A stretch of DNA of 64,000 nt from Papio anubis (taxonomy: Eukaryota > Chordata > Mammalia > Primates > Cercopithecidae): assembly GCF_008728515.1 (NCBI RefSeq), contig NC_044995.1:38279542-38343541 (forward strand), read 5' to 3'. The stretch's first letter is position 1. Each line of letters opens with the position of its first letter. A program made the position numbers and the translations under genes. The notes beneath the pieces are model-generated. The model was not told the origin of the DNA, made no database searches, and was given only the letters and a program-made list of their open reading frames with translations. This document shows, in pieces, positions 9,101 to 19,498 of the stretch.

Positions 9101-12100
9101 TAATTCATTTGTTCATTCAGCAATTTGTTCATTCACTCGTCCGTTTTTTGGTTCATTTATTCACAAATTCATTTGTTCAGCTGTTCATTCATTCACTCAT
9201 CCTTTTTTTGGTTCATTTATTCATGAATTCATTTGTTCATTCAGCTGTTTGTTCATTCATTCATTCACTCATCCTTTTTTTGGTTCATTTATTCGTTAAT
9301 TCATTTGTTCATTCATTAGTGCATGTTTGTTGGTTCCCTGATTCATTTGTTAAATTAATTCATACGTTCATTTGCTCATCCATCCATTTGTCCATTCATT
9401 CATCATCTGTTCATTCGCTCCTTTGTTCATTCATTCATTCATTTGTCCATTAGTTCATTTATTCCACAAATCCACCCAAGACAGGCTGCTCTGTGGCAGG
9501 CTCAGTGTCAGCTGCTGGGGACATTGCTGAGTAGTGGAAAAGCCAGCCTGCGCGTGGCAAGGCTGACGTCCCAGCAGGGGCCACCTTGATAGCAAGGGCA
9601 CAAGCAACCAGTGTCGAGTCTCACTTTAGAAAAGGTGTCTCTGAGGGGTGGTGTTTGAGCAGAAACCCTGGGTGGTGGAGGAGTCTTGGAGCCACCTGGG
9701 GAAGAGCATTCCAGGTGGAAGCACGGAGGTGGGTGTGTCCCTGGGGTGTGTGAGGGACAATGAAGAGGCCAGGGAGGGGGACAGCAGGAGGCGGTTAGGG
9801 TGAAGAAAGGACAGGCAGAGTGTGCTGGGCCTTGTGAGCCAGAGGGAGGACTTGGGCTTTTCCTGAGGAAGGTGGGAGCCATGGAGGGTTGGGGGTGGGG
9901 TGGGGGCGGGGTGTGCCCTGATTCACGAACCAGGGCGGTTTCCAGGAGAGTCCTGCAGGGAATGGGTTCCCTCCCACTCAGGCTCTTTGTAGTCCCCTCG
10001 CCCTGTGGCCACCCCACCTGTTCCCAAGACGCCACCAAGCCGCCCTTACCTGTAGATTGGGGTTGTGTAGTAATTGCCCACCTTCTTCTTTTCTGCGTTG
10101 TAACGAACACCTGAAGGGGGTCAGACGTGGGTGGTTATTTCATTGCCATGTGAATTTTGCAGATGGGTAAACTGAGGTACAAAGAGGCTCACTGTCACTT
10201 GCTGAGGGTTCCCCAACTGGGAGGAGTTAGAGATGGGACTGGAAGCCAGAGCTTGGCTTCCTAATCCCTCTGCAAAGGAGCTTCCATGGCCAGCCAGTCA
10301 CTCGGGCGCCCCTCCCACCCACCCCCAGCAGCACCCAGCAGTTAGGGGGTCTGGTGTTTGCGGGACTGAATGGAGGGTGGGCGGAGGCTCACCCATGCCG
10401 ATGTGGTTCTTGCAGCCATCGCACCAGATGTTATACGGCATTTCGAATCTGCAAAGACACACAGCATCTTACTTGCTCTTGTCTACTTGGACACTCCCTG
10501 GGTCTCCACACCTGTGACTGGCTGTGGTTGTGATTTGAGGGGTGGGGTATTAGACTGCCCCCTCTGAACGGGAGTTGCTGCAGTCACATTACACAGGAAA
10601 TGGATACATAGAAGAAAAAGAATCACAACCATTGTAACTGAGCAGGAACTTCCTGACTGCTCGAAAGCAGACTGACCAGGTCCAGGGACAGCTGCCTTTG
10701 GGTGTTGCTGAGACTTTTTTTTTTAATTTTGAGACAGAGTCTTGCTCTGTCCCCGACGCTGGAGTGCAGTGGCGCGATCCCGGCTCACTGCAACCTCTGC
10801 CTCCTGGGTTCAAGCAATTCTTATGCCTCAGTCTCCCAAGTAGCTGGGATTATAGGTGTGCACCACCACATCCGGCTAATTTTTTTTTTTTTTGAGACAG
10901 AGTCTCGCTCTGTTGCCAGGCTGGAGTGCAGTGGCACGATCTTGGCTGACTGCAACCTCTGACTCCATGGTTCAAGCGATTCTCCTGCCTCAGCCTCCTA
11001 AGTAGCTGGGATTACAGGTGTAAGCCACCGCACCCAGCCTAATTTTCTCTATTTTTAGTAGAGACAGGGTTTCACTGTGTTGGCCAGGCTGCTCTTGAAC
11101 TCCTGGCCTCAAGTGATCCACTCGCCTCACCCTCCCATAGTGCTGGGATTACAGTCGTGAGCCACTGCGCCCAGCCACAATCACTGTATTTTTTGAGAGT
11201 CCTGTGTGATCAAGTCCAGGTTGGCCTACCACTGGATGAGATACAACACAGTGCAGAGCCCAGTTGTACAGGTCAAGGCCCCGCTAGACCCGCCAGTCCC
11301 CAGCCAGAAATCTCGGAAACACATGGGAGCCCAGCCCAGATCAGGCCAGCCCAGCCCAGCCCAGCCCAGCCCAGCAGAGGTATTTTGCTGAGCTGCAGAC
11401 ATGTGAGCAATAATAAATGCTTATTGTTTTGTTACATGGCAATAACTGACTGATACAGTGACTTTCTGCTTTATGGACTGAAGACCCTGCAGCACTGGGC
11501 CAACGAGGGCACTGAACTCTCCTTGAGACTGAAGGATGGGGGCAGGACGGTGGGGTCCTCAGGTGATGCTGAGCCTTACCGGATGATGAGGATGCCCTGT
11601 GACAGCTTCCGAGCCCGCTCCCGAAGCGGGTGGCTGTTGTGGTATCGGTTGAGAGAGCCATGCTGTGTGGAGAGGATGAGGGAGCAGATTAGTGCTGTGG
11701 AGCTGGGGGAGCTCATGCTTTTCTGCCACCCGTACTGCTTTGGGACAAGTGCCTCATGGGTGGGAGGGGCCTTGATTCTTACGTCCTGCAGGACAGGGTG
11801 TTCACAGCAATATGGGAGGCATCCAGGTCTTACGGGAACACATAGGCTTGGAACCAGGAATGTGAGTTTGAACAGTCCCTCTCCTATTTATTTATTTTTT
11901 GAGATGGAGTTTTGCTCTTCTCGCCCAGGCTGGAATGCAATGGCATGACCTTGGCTCACTGCAACCTCTGCCTCCCGGGTTCAAGCGATTCTCCTTCCTC
12001 AGGCTCCGGAGTAGCTGGGATTCCAGGCACCTGCCACCACGCCTGGCTAATTTTTTTGTATTTGTAGTAGAGACGGGGTTTCACCATGTCACCCAGGCTG

Positions 12101-15100
12101 GTCTTGAACTTCTGACCTCAGGTGATCCATTCACCTTGGCCTCCCAAAGTGCTGGAATTACAGGTGTTAGCCACTGTGCCCAGCCCCATTCCCATTTATG
12201 AGCTGAAAGAGCCAGGGGACCCTGGGCAAGTGACCTCACGTTTTGCCTTCCTGAGCCTCAGTTTCCCCTGTCTGTCAACTATGTAAAATGGTCATTATTA
12301 CTTCCAGGTTTTATGGGGAGGATGAGGTGAGGTGACAAGACTGGCAAACATTCGCTGGGGACTTCATGTGCATCACCTCATTTTTTTGAGACAGAGTCTT
12401 GCTCTGTCACTAGGCTGGAGTGCAGTGGTGTGATCTCAGCTCACTGCAGCCTCCACCTTCTGGGTTCAAGTGAGTCTCCTGCCTCAGCCTCCCGAGTAGC
12501 TGGGACTACAGGCGTGGACCACTGTGCCCAGCTAATTTTTTATTTTTAGTAGCGATCGGGTTTACCATGTTGGCCAGGGTGGTCTTGAACTCCTGACCTT
12601 GTGATCTGCCTGCCACGGCCTCCGAAAGTGCTGGGATTACAGGCGTGAGCCACCACGCCCGGTTTTTTTTTTTTTTTTTTTTTTTTTTTTGAGGCAGGGT
12701 CTGGCTCTGTAGCCCAGGCCAGGATGCAGTGGCATGATTATGGCTCACTGCAGTCTCCACCTCCTGGGCTCAAGCAATCCTCCCACCTCAGCCTCCCGAG
12801 TAGCTAGGATTTATCCCTCAATGATTCTGTAAGGTCAGCTCAATTTATTTCCGCCTTCTGACATATGGAGAAACTTTGGCATAGAGAGGCTAAATCCTAT
12901 ACTCAGGACGAGGCAGCTGGGACACTCGGGCCCTTACTGAGCACCTACTGTGTGAGGACACAGCCATAAATAAGACAGACAAACATCTTTGCCCTCCTGG
13001 AGAGAATGTTCTAGTGGGGGAGATGGACAAGACACCAATAAATGAGTAAGTGAGGGAGTTACAAGGGCTATGAGGTTATATAAAGTGCTCAGCAATGCAA
13101 CAGAGAATGAGACAGCGGTCAGGGAGGACCTCTGAGAGAAAAGCACTTAAGGAAGTGAGAGTATGGTCAAATGGAGGAAGAGATTCCAGGTAGAGGGGAC
13201 AATCAGGATGCCAGAGGCGCTGGAGCTGGGGAAGCCAGGGGATCTGACCCTTCATCCGTGCACTCTGCCTTATCCTGGGGCCCCTGCCGTAAACACACTA
13301 TACTCTATGCTGGACATGGAGTTACAGGTCCCTGAGGAGAGCCACAGTTACCATCCAAAAGTGAAGATAGCCTCGAGACTCAGGTGACGAGCAGAAGACA
13401 AAAAGACCTCGGAGGCCTCCCATCCTTCCATAGCAGTGACCCCAACCCCAGGAGGGGATGACGTGGGTCTTTCTGCTACTGTGGACCCGGAGCGGGGAGC
13501 CTGCTCCTTACCTTCTCAGGGTTGAAGTCCGGAGGATAGTACTTGTTGACCCCTTTCCTTTCACCCTGCAAAGCAGAACAGAGACATGACTCAGAGAATG
13601 GCTGATATGGTTTGGCTGTGTCCTTACCCAAATCTCATTCAAAACAATTTTTTAACATTTCTTATTTTACTATTAATTTTTAGAGACAGAGTCTTGCTCT
13701 GTCACCCAGGCTGGAGTGCAGTGGTGCGATCTCGGCTCACTGTAACCTCCGCCTCCTGGGTTCAGGTGGTTCTCCTGCCTCAGCCTCCTGAGTAGCTGGG
13801 ATTACAGGTGTGCACTACCATGCCCGGCTAATTTGTGTATTTTTAGTAGAGATGGGGTTTCACCATGTTGGCCAGGCTGGTCTCAAACTCCTGACATCAA
13901 GCGACGTGCCCACCTTGGCCTCCCAAAGTGCTGGGATTATAGGCCAAATCTTATCTTGAATTGTAGTTCCCATAATCCCCACGTGTCATGGAAGGGACCC
14001 GGTGGGAGGTAACCAAATCGAATCATGGGGGCGGTTATCCCCATGCTGTTCTCGTGATAGTGAATGAGTTCTCGAGAGACCTCATGGTTTTACAAGGAGC
14101 TTTTTCCCTTGCTCATTCTTCTCCTTGCTGCCGCCATGTGAAGAAGGACGTGTTTGCTTCCCCTTCCACCATGATTGTAAGTTTCCTGAGGCCTCCCCAG
14201 CCATGCTGAACTGTGAGTCAATTAAACCTCTTTCCTTTATAAATTACCCAGTCTTGGGTATGTCATTTTTTTTTCTTTTTTTCCAGACGGAGTTTCACTC
14301 TTGTTGCCCAGGCTGGAGTGCAATGGCGTGATCTCGGCTCACTGCAACCTCCACCTCCCTGATTCAAGCAATTTTCCTGCCTCAGCCTCCCGAGTAGCTA
14401 GGATTACAGGCATGTGCCACCACGCCCGGCTAATTTTTTTGTATTTTTAATAGACGGGGTTTCACCATATTGGCCAGGCTGGCCTCGAACTCCTGACCTT
14501 GTGATCCACCCACCTCGACCTCCCAAAGTGCTGGGATTACAGGCGTGAGCCACCGCGCCTGGCCCTTGGGTATGTCTTTATTAGCAGCATGAGAATGGAC
14601 TAATACACAGGCTCCCTCCAGGAAACCTACTTGTGCAGCCTCAGGGGGCAGGACCTGGATAAGGGAGACTCAGGGACATTGTAGAGGACAGTGCTGGGCT
14701 CAGTGTCTGATTGGGGAAAGGCTACTTGGGCAAAAAACCCATTGTCATTGCTTTGGAAAATTTCATGAGGTTCAGATGCTCCTACGGTGGCTTTCACACT
14801 CTTCTGGGGACTGTGATTGATAGTAAGAAATATTGAACATTGTCACTGGGCAGACACACATGTAGTACAGTTGAACACAGGTCTCAAGAAAGAACACTGA
14901 GCCTGGCTGAAGAGGAGTCACTCTTGTTTTCTTTTCTTTTTTTTTTTTTTTTGAGACAGAATCTCACTCTGTCACCCAGGCTGGAGTGCAGTGGCGCGAT
15001 ATCAGCTCACTGCAAGCTCCGCCTCCCAGGTTCACGCCATTCTCCTGCCTCAGCCTCCCGAGTAGCTGGTTGGGACTACAGGCGCCCACCACCACGCCCG

Positions 15101-16363
15101 GCTAATTTTTTGTATTTTTAGTAGAGACGGGGTTTCACCGTGTTAGCCAGGATGGTCTCGATCTCCTGACCTCGTGATCTGCCCGCCTCGGCCTCCCAAA
15201 GTGCTGGGATTACAAGTGTGAGCTACCGCGCCCAGCCCTTTTTTTTTTTTTTTTTTTGAGACAGAGTCTTGCTCTGTCACGCAGGCTTGGGTGCAGTGCT
15301 GCAATCTTGGCTCACTGCAACCTCTGCCTCCTGAGTTCAAGCGATGCTCGTGCTTTAGCCTCCTGAGTAGCTGGGACTATAGGAATGTGCTACCACATCC
15401 AACTAATTTTTGCATTTTTTTTTTTTTGAGACGGAGTTTCGCTTTTGTTGCCCAGACTGGAGTATGGTGGCATGGTCTCAGCTCACTGCAACCTCCATCT
15501 CCTGGGTTCAAGCGATTCTCCTACCTCAGCCTCCCGAGTAGCTAGGACTATGGCCTCCCGCCACCATACCCGGCTAATTTTTGTATTTTTAGTAGAGATG
15601 GGGTTTCACCATGTTGGCCAGGGTGGTTTCAAACTCCTGACCTCAGGTGATCTGCCCAGCTTGGCCTCCCAAAGTGCTGGGATAACAGGCGTGAGCCACC
15701 GCACCCAGCCTAATTTTTGTATTTTTAGTAGAGACAGGGTTTCGCCATGTTGGCCAGGCTGTTCTCAAACTCCTGATCTCAAATGATTTGCCTGCCTTGA
15801 CATCCCAAACTGCTGGGATTACAGGTGTGAGTCACTGCACCCAGCCTCGCAATGGTTAATTTTATGTTATATGAATTTCACCTTCTTAAAAAAAAATGAA
15901 AGAAAGAAAGAGAAAGGAAGGGAAAAGGGAGGGGGAGGGGGAAGGGGGAAGGGGAAATTTAGGTCGAGTGTAGCGGATCACTTGAGGTCAGGAGTTTGAG
16001 ACCAGCCTGGGCAACATGCTGAAACCCCGTCTCTACTAAAAATACAAAAATTAGTGGGGCGTGCTCACTTGAACCCAGAAGGCGGAGGTTGCAGTGAGCT
16101 GAGAGCGTGCCCACTGCACTCCAGCCTGGGCGACAAAGTGAGACTGTCTCAAAAACAAAAGAAAACCAAACAAAAAAACATTGAAAAAGCGCCCCCGGGT
16201 GATGTTAGCGCACAGCCACATTTCAGACCCACTGCACCAAAAGATGATGATCCAGAGATTGAAATCATCATCTTAGAGCTCTGGGAGGGGAGGAGGGGCT
16301 GCTTTCGGGGTCCTACAAAGACTGGGAGAGAAACCCAGGCACACGCGGCTGTCTACTCACCAT
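5642..16363 (-). CDS. CCDC130: CCDC130 / YJU2B, Yju2/CWC16-family splicing-related protein (complete, 398 aa)
   Basis: The coding exons are join(16363..16361, 13565..13512, 11662..11580, 10448..10393, 10110..10050, 8483..8341, 8251..8079, 6420..6282, 6126..5642) on the minus strand. They total 1197 nt, 398 residues plus TGA, with every phase matching and GT-AG introns. Residues 2-19 are GERKGVNKYYPPDFNPEK, the conserved CWC16 N-terminus. Zinc-type Cys pairs are CDGC (56-59) and CHLC (91-94). A charged, coiled-coil-prone stretch (EKKKAIQEEEERDQALQAKA) begins at residue 192, and a low-complexity Ser/Pro/Glu tail ends DYSDSESE. Yju2 relatives join the spliceosome around step one; YJU2B's own role is less defined, and it is probably nuclear. 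Compared with the human protein as I remember it (396 aa), there are two extra residues in the tail (AADPDPADTRHP). No disabling change is seen. Confidence 0.97.
6282..6420 (-). CDS. CCDC130: CCDC130 coding exon 9
   Basis: Encodes residues 192-237 plus the first base of Ser238, starting in the charged helix EKKKAIQEEEERDQ and ending LLKFHTLD. Acceptor CACACAG; the donor is the slightly unusual GTGCGT. Confidence 0.95.
6525..7132 (-). repeat. Antisense Alu split by a sense Alu
   Basis: The outer antisense Alu occupies 6525-6706 and 7003-7132. A sense Alu (6707-7002) has inserted into its middle linker. CCDC130 intron 8. Confidence 0.85.
6707..7002 (+). repeat. Alu inserted in Alu
   Basis: Sense copy 'gctgggcctggtagctcatg ... 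agtctcaaaaaaaa'. Confidence 0.88.
7133..7300. repeat. L2-like fragment
   Basis: 'cttgtgctaggctttgttct ... ggggatgcagcggcaggcag' resembles the common L2 segment. Confidence 0.55.
7328..7640 (+). repeat. Alu with long A-tail
   Basis: Sense Alu ending in about 25 A (7616-7639). A second sense Alu follows directly. Confidence 0.93.
7641..7926 (+). repeat. Alu (AluY-like)
   Basis: Sense copy with an internal deletion after 'gagatcaagacca'; tail 'aaacaaacgaacaaaaaa'. A tandem insertion into the preceding A-tail. Confidence 0.9.
8079..8251 (-). CDS. CCDC130: CCDC130 coding exon 8
   Basis: Encodes Glu134 to Arg191 (HEKKQKLETDAMFRLEHGEADRS...SMLRRRFR). Acceptor TTGCAG, donor GTGAGG; 173 nt. It is rich in charged residues with predicted helical character. 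Confidence 0.96.
8341..8483 (-). CDS. CCDC130: CCDC130 coding exon 7 (second CxxC)
   Basis: Encodes Arg86 to the first base of Glu134 (FRMKCHLCVNYIEMQTDPANCDYVIVSGAQRKEERWDMADNEQ...). It holds the second Cys pair, C91-x-x-C94, and the family's TDPxNCDY motif. Acceptor CTCCCAG, donor GTGAGC. Confidence 0.97.
8690..9330. repeat. Minisatellite/VNTR, about 9 units of ~68 bp built on TTCA
   Basis: The unit runs roughly from 'ggttcatttattcattaatt', through 'catttgttcattcagctg' and 'tttgttcattcattcactca', to a T-run. Copies start near 8741, 8810, 8880, 8951, 9019, 9085, 9150, 9210 and 9281, with point changes and small indels. It lies in CCDC130 intron 6 and is followed by more degenerate TTCA/TTCG sequence to about 9460. 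Confidence 0.92.
9465..9890. repeat. L2-like fragment
   Basis: L2-type phrases are present ('ggggacattgctgag', 'gaagagcattccaggtggaa', 'gggccttgtgagccagagg'). Confidence 0.55.
10050..10110 (-). CDS. CCDC130: CCDC130 coding exon 6
   Basis: Encodes Gly66 to Arg86 (VRYNAEKKKVGNYYTTPIY). Acceptor CTTCAG, donor GTAAGG; 61 nt with split codons at both ends. Confidence 0.96.
10115..10260. repeat. MIR-like fragment
   Basis: The MIR core resembles 'gcagatgggtaaactgaggt ... agaggctcactgtcacttgc'. Confidence 0.6.
10393..10448 (-). CDS. CCDC130: CCDC130 coding exon 5 (first CxxC)
   Basis: Encodes the end of Arg47 to the first base of Gly66 (FEMPYNIWCDGCKNHIGM). It carries the first cysteine pair, C56-x-x-C59, of the presumed zinc site. 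Acceptor TTTGCAG, donor GTGAGC. Confidence 0.96.
10712..11176 (-). repeat. Two overlapping/nested antisense Alus
   Basis: A left arm starts at 10712 and is interrupted near 10879 by a second T-tract with 'gagacagagtctcgctctg'. Right-arm sequence ends 'gccactgcgcccagcc' at 11176. CCDC130 intron 4. Confidence 0.85.
11345..11376. repeat. (CCAGC)n pentanucleotide repeat
   Basis: About six tandem CCAGC units. Confidence 0.9.
11580..11662 (-). CDS. CCDC130: CCDC130 coding exon 4
   Basis: Encodes residues 20-46 plus two bases of Arg47 (HGSLNRYHNSHPLRERARKLSQGILII). Acceptor CACACAG, donor GTAAGG; 83 nt. Confidence 0.96.
11886..12186 (-). repeat. Alu
   Basis: Complete antisense Alu in CCDC130 intron 3. 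Confidence 0.92.
12190..12375. repeat. MIR-like fragment
   Basis: Contains 'cctgggcaagtgacctcacg ... tgagcctcagtttcccctgt', the MIR core. Confidence 0.7.
12379..12815 (-). repeat. Antisense Alu followed by a truncated antisense Alu
   Basis: 12379-12660 is near full length. A 30-T run at 12661-12690 starts a second copy that stops in its left arm at about 12812. Confidence 0.88.
12815..13240. repeat. MIR then L2 fragments
   Basis: 12815-12935 is MIR-like ('ggagaaactttggcatagag'). 12936-13240 is L2-like ('tgagcacctactgtgtgagg', 'ttctagtgggggagatggac'). Confidence 0.6.
13512..13565 (-). CDS. CCDC130: CCDC130 coding exon 3
   Basis: Encodes residues 2-19 (GERKGVNKYYPPDFNPEK) in exactly 54 nt. 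Acceptor TTTGCAG, donor GTAAGG. A THE1-like LTR ends 37 bp upstream of this acceptor. Confidence 0.96.
13655..13943 (-). repeat. Alu inside THE1-like LTR
   Basis: The flanks CCAAATCTCATT / CCAAATCTTATC form the target-site duplication of LTR sequence. Confidence 0.9.
14265..14564 (-). repeat. Alu inside THE1-like LTR
   Basis: Perfect 12-bp duplication CTTGGGTATGTC at 14253-14264 and 14565-14576. Confidence 0.95.
14608..14935. other. CCDC130 intron 2, non-repetitive
   Basis: I see nothing assignable between the LTR and the next Alu block. Confidence 0.4.
14938..15236 (-). repeat. Alu (AluY-like)
   Basis: Antisense Alu with 'gcaagctccgcctccc' and a 4-bp duplication (gctggttggg). Confidence 0.92.
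15237..15848 (-). repeat. Antisense Alu split by a second antisense Alu
   Basis: The outer copy is 15237-15413 plus 15712-15848. The inner copy (15414-15711) starts at the T-run and ends 'gtgagccaccgcacccagcc'. Confidence 0.85.
15886..15958 (+). repeat. Purine-rich low-complexity tract (GAAA/GGGA)
   Basis: About 70 nt of almost pure A/G, probably an expanded old tail. Confidence 0.85.
15960..16180 (+). repeat. Alu, internally deleted
   Basis: Sense copy missing much of the left-arm start and the inter-arm region ('gtggggcgtgctcacttgaa'). Confidence 0.8.
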
Positions 16364-16390
16364 CTTGGGAACTGCCTACTGGTCCTCACC
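16361..16390 (-). CDS. CCDC130: CCDC130 exon 2, carrying the start codon (5' edge uncertain)
   Basis: On the minus strand this reads ...GGCAGTTCCCAAG ATG followed directly by the donor GTGAGT. Only the Met codon (16363-16361) is coding, and it splices in phase 0 to GGT GAA AGG (Gly-Glu-Arg). A possible acceptor is the CAG-like 'ccctgag' just upstream of 16390, but a longer exon is equally possible. Confidence 0.7.
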
Positions 16391-16747
16391 CTCAGGGCGG
16401 ACAATCAGAAACTGGCCTTGTGAACACACTGTCCTGTCCTGACCTCTTGCGGTGCCTGGCAGAGGGTCCACAGGCTTCCCTGAGAAGACGTTGTGGGCCG
16501 TGTGGTGGTGCCGGCTCAGACAAGACTCTCGCCAGGCACAGGAGGCATCCAAAAAGCGGCGTGTCTGTTTAGAAAGAGAGAGTCCTGTCCACTCTACAGC
16601 CAATATACAGATCACATCTGACACTTTCTTCCCTCTGTGACCCCACCGGGTCCAGCACCCATCATCACTCACGTGGGCCAGCACAGTCTTCTCCTCTCTC
16701 CTAACTCTGCCCTTGACACTTGCTCACCCCAAGCTGCCCGAGGGATC

Positions 16748-17357
16748 TTATTTTTTTTTTTGAGACGGAGTCTCGCTCCGTCACCAGGCTGGAGTGCAGT
16801 GGCGCGATCTCTGCTCACTGCAACCTCTGCCTCCTGGGTTCAAGTGATTCTCCTGCCTCAGCCTCCCGAGTAGCTGGGACTGCAAGCGTGTACCACCCCA
16901 CCCAGCTAATTTTGTATTTTTAGTAGAGGCGAGGCTTCACCATGTTGGCCAGGATGGTCTCGATCTCTTGACCTCGTGATCCACCCGCCTCAGCCACCCA
17001 AAGTGCTTGGATTACAGGCATAAGCCACCACGCCTGGCTGGGATCTTTTTTTTTTTTTTGAGGAGTCTCGCTCTGTCGCCCAGGCTGGAGTCCAGTGGCG
17101 CAATCTTGGCTCACTGCAATCTCTGCCTCCCGGGTTCACACCATTCTCCTGCCTCAATCTCCCGAGTAGCTGGGAATACAGGCGCCCACCACCAAGCCCG
17201 GCTAATTTTTTTGTATTTTTAGTAGAGACGGGGTTTCACCGTGTTAGCCAGGATGGTCTTGATCTCTTGACCTTGGTCTTGATCTCTTGACCTGGTGATC
17301 CACCCACCTCAGCCTCCCAAAGTGCTGGCATTACAGGCGTGAGCCACCGCGCCTGGC
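16748..17357 (-). repeat. Two tandem antisense Alus sharing a GGGATCTT target
   Basis: Copies at 16748-17038 and 17046-17357. GGGATCTT occurs before, between and after them. The second copy has a ~20-bp internal tandem duplication near 17257-17296. Confidence 0.9.
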
Positions 17358-17616
17358 TGGGATCTTTTAAAATATGAACAAACATGTCACTCTCCTGCTT
17401 AAACCCCTCCCATGATTCATATTGTTTTTAGAATCAAGTCAAACCCCTTCCCACGGACTGTGGGGCCCCTGCCTGCATCTCCAAACCCAACTCTTATCCC
17501 TCTATCTCTCGCTCACTCTGTTCCAGCAACACTGGCTTCCTGGCTGTCTTCAAAGGCCAAGTGCAGCTGGCCTGCACCTGCTGTTCCTCAGGTTTGCGAG
17601 CTCTTTGTTACAGGTT

Positions 17617-17922
17617 GTTTTTTTTTTTTTTTTTTTTGTGAGACGGAGTCTCACTGTATCACTCAGGCTGGAGTGGGGTGGCATGATCTTGGCTCACTAC
17701 CTCTGCCTCCCAGGTTTAAGTGATTCTCATGCCTCAGCCTCCTGAGTAGCGGGGATTACAGGTACCCGCCACCAAGCCTAGCTAATTTTTTTGTATTTTT
17801 AGTAGAGACAGAGTTTCACTGTGTTGGTCAGGCCAGTCTGGAATTCCTGGCCTGAGGTGATCCACCCACCTAGGGCCTCCCAAAGTGCTGGGATCACAGG
17901 CGCAAGCCATTGCACCCAGCCC
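17617..17922 (-). repeat. Alu
   Basis: Antisense; flanked by TTGTTACAGGT / TTGTCACAGGT. Confidence 0.92.
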
Positions 17923-17971
17923 CTTGTCACAGGTCTTGACCTACATATCATATCCATCAAATACCTCATCC

Positions 17972-18270
17972 GGCCAGGTGCGGTGCCTCACACCTGTAAT
18001 CCCAGCGGTTTGGGAGACTGAGGCAGGTGGATCGCCTGAGGTCAGGAGTTCAAGACCAGCCTGGCCAACATAGTGAAACCGCATTTCTACTAAAAATACA
18101 AAATTTAGCCAGGCATGGTAGCAGATGCCTGTAATCCCAGCTACTTGGGAAGCTGAGGCAGGAGAATGGCTTGAACCGGGAGGCGGAGGTTGCAGTGATC
18201 CAAGATGGCGCCACTGCACCCCAGCTACAAAGTGAGACTGTGTCTCAAAACAAAACAAAAAACAAAAAAC
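17972..18270 (+). repeat. Alu
   Basis: Sense copy inserted at ACCTCATCC, which is repeated on both sides. Confidence 0.92.
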
Positions 18271-18562
18271 GACCTCATCCGACCACCCAATCCATAGTCA
18301 CTTGTTCCTGGAATTCTGATCACATCACCCTGTGTCTCCCCGGGCAGGTCACACTGTGCCATATCCCCAACACCTAGGACAGTGCCAGGCCGAGATAAAT
18401 GTCAACTGGGTAAACGACTGAGATAACTCAAAGAGGCTCCATAAGGGTCACCATCAGTGCAGGTGACACAAGTGGAAATACAGGGGCTCCTCGAACTAGA
18501 GGTGGTGAGACCCCCTCCCATGTTTGGAAGGGAAGCTTTTAGGTCATATAGAAGGAATTTAT

Positions 18563-18856
18563 TCACGCCTGTAATCCCAGCACTTTGGGAGGCCAAGGCA
18601 AGCGGATCATGAGGTCAGGAGATCGAGACCATCCTGGCTAACATGGTGAAACCCCATATCTACTAAAAAATACAAAAAATTAGCTGGGCGTGGTGGTGGG
18701 CACCTGTAGTCTCAGCTACTCGGGAGGCTGAGGCAGGCAGGAGAATGGCGTGAACCTGGGAGGCGGAGCTTGCAGTGAGCAGAGATTGCGCCACCGCACT
18801 CCAGCCTGGGCGACAGAGCGAGACTCGTCTCAAAAAAAAAAAAAAAAAAAAAAAAA
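18563..18856 (+). repeat. Alu, 5' truncated
   Basis: Begins at 'tcacgcctgtaatccc' and ends in a 25-A tail. Confidence 0.9.
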
Positions 18857-18914
18857 GAAGGAAGTTCTAGTTTACACTAAAGAGAGACTCTGCGAGGCAG
18901 TGAAGCGTATTCTA

Positions 18915-19187
18915 GAACAGAGATTGGCAAAGTTTCTCTGTCGAGGGCCAGAGAGTAAATATTTCTGGCTTTTTAGGCCAGATTATCTTTGCCCCAACAA
19001 CTCAGTTCTGCCTTCATAGCTAGAAATCAGCACCAAACAATATATAAATGAACGGGCGTAGCTGCATGCCAATATAAATTTTATTGATGGACACAGAAAT
19101 TTGAATTTCACATAATCGTCATCTATCACAAAGCATTATTATTCTGATTTTTCCCCAACCACTAAAAACTTTAAAACCATTCTTGGG
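18915..19187 (+). mobile_element. hAT-type non-autonomous DNA transposon (MER-like)
   Basis: 'gagggccagagagtaaatat ... gccagattatctttgccc' matches the interspersed 'aaagggccagatagtaaatatttt' family. I am not certain of its subfamily name. Confidence 0.6.
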
Positions 19188-19498
19188 GGCCGGATGTGGT
19201 GGCTCACACCTGTAATCCCAGCACTTTGGGAGGCTGAGGCAGGTGGATCACTTGAGGTCAGGAGTTCGAGGCCAGCCTGGCCAACATGTTGAAACCCCAT
19301 CTCTACTAAAAATACAAAAATTGGCCAGGCCTGGTGGTGTACGCCTGTAATCTGTAATCCCAGCTACTGGAGAGGCTAAGGCAGGAGAATAGCTTGAACC
19401 CGGGAGCCAGAGGTTGCAGTGAACCAAGATGGTGCCACTGCACTCCAGCCAAGGTGACAAGAGTGAGATTCTGTCTCAAAAAAAAAAAAAAAGAAAGA
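19188..19498 (+). repeat. Alu
   Basis: Complete sense copy in CCDC130 intron 1. Confidence 0.93.

Larger units (their letters stand above)
13603..14607 (+). mobile_element. THE1-like (ERVL-MaLR) solo LTR split by two Alus
   Basis: Begins TGATATGGTTTGGCTGTGTC and ends GCATGAGAATGGACTAATAC-A, matching THE1 LTR ends. Internal hallmarks are 'gggacccggtgggaggtaa' and 'ccgccatgtgaagaa'. Two antisense Alus interrupt it. No internal retroviral genes are present. It is antisense to CCDC130. Confidence 0.85.

Noticed and set aside
8692..9453. 253-codon open frame on the plus strand
   Set aside because: It is the TTCA minisatellite read through; TTCA/TTCATT repeats have no stops in that direction and the peptide is a simple repeat antisense to a CCDC130 intron.
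16243..16272. GATGATGA / TCATCATC hairpin
   Set aside because: Only an 8-bp stem in intronic sequence; expected by chance in 64 kb.
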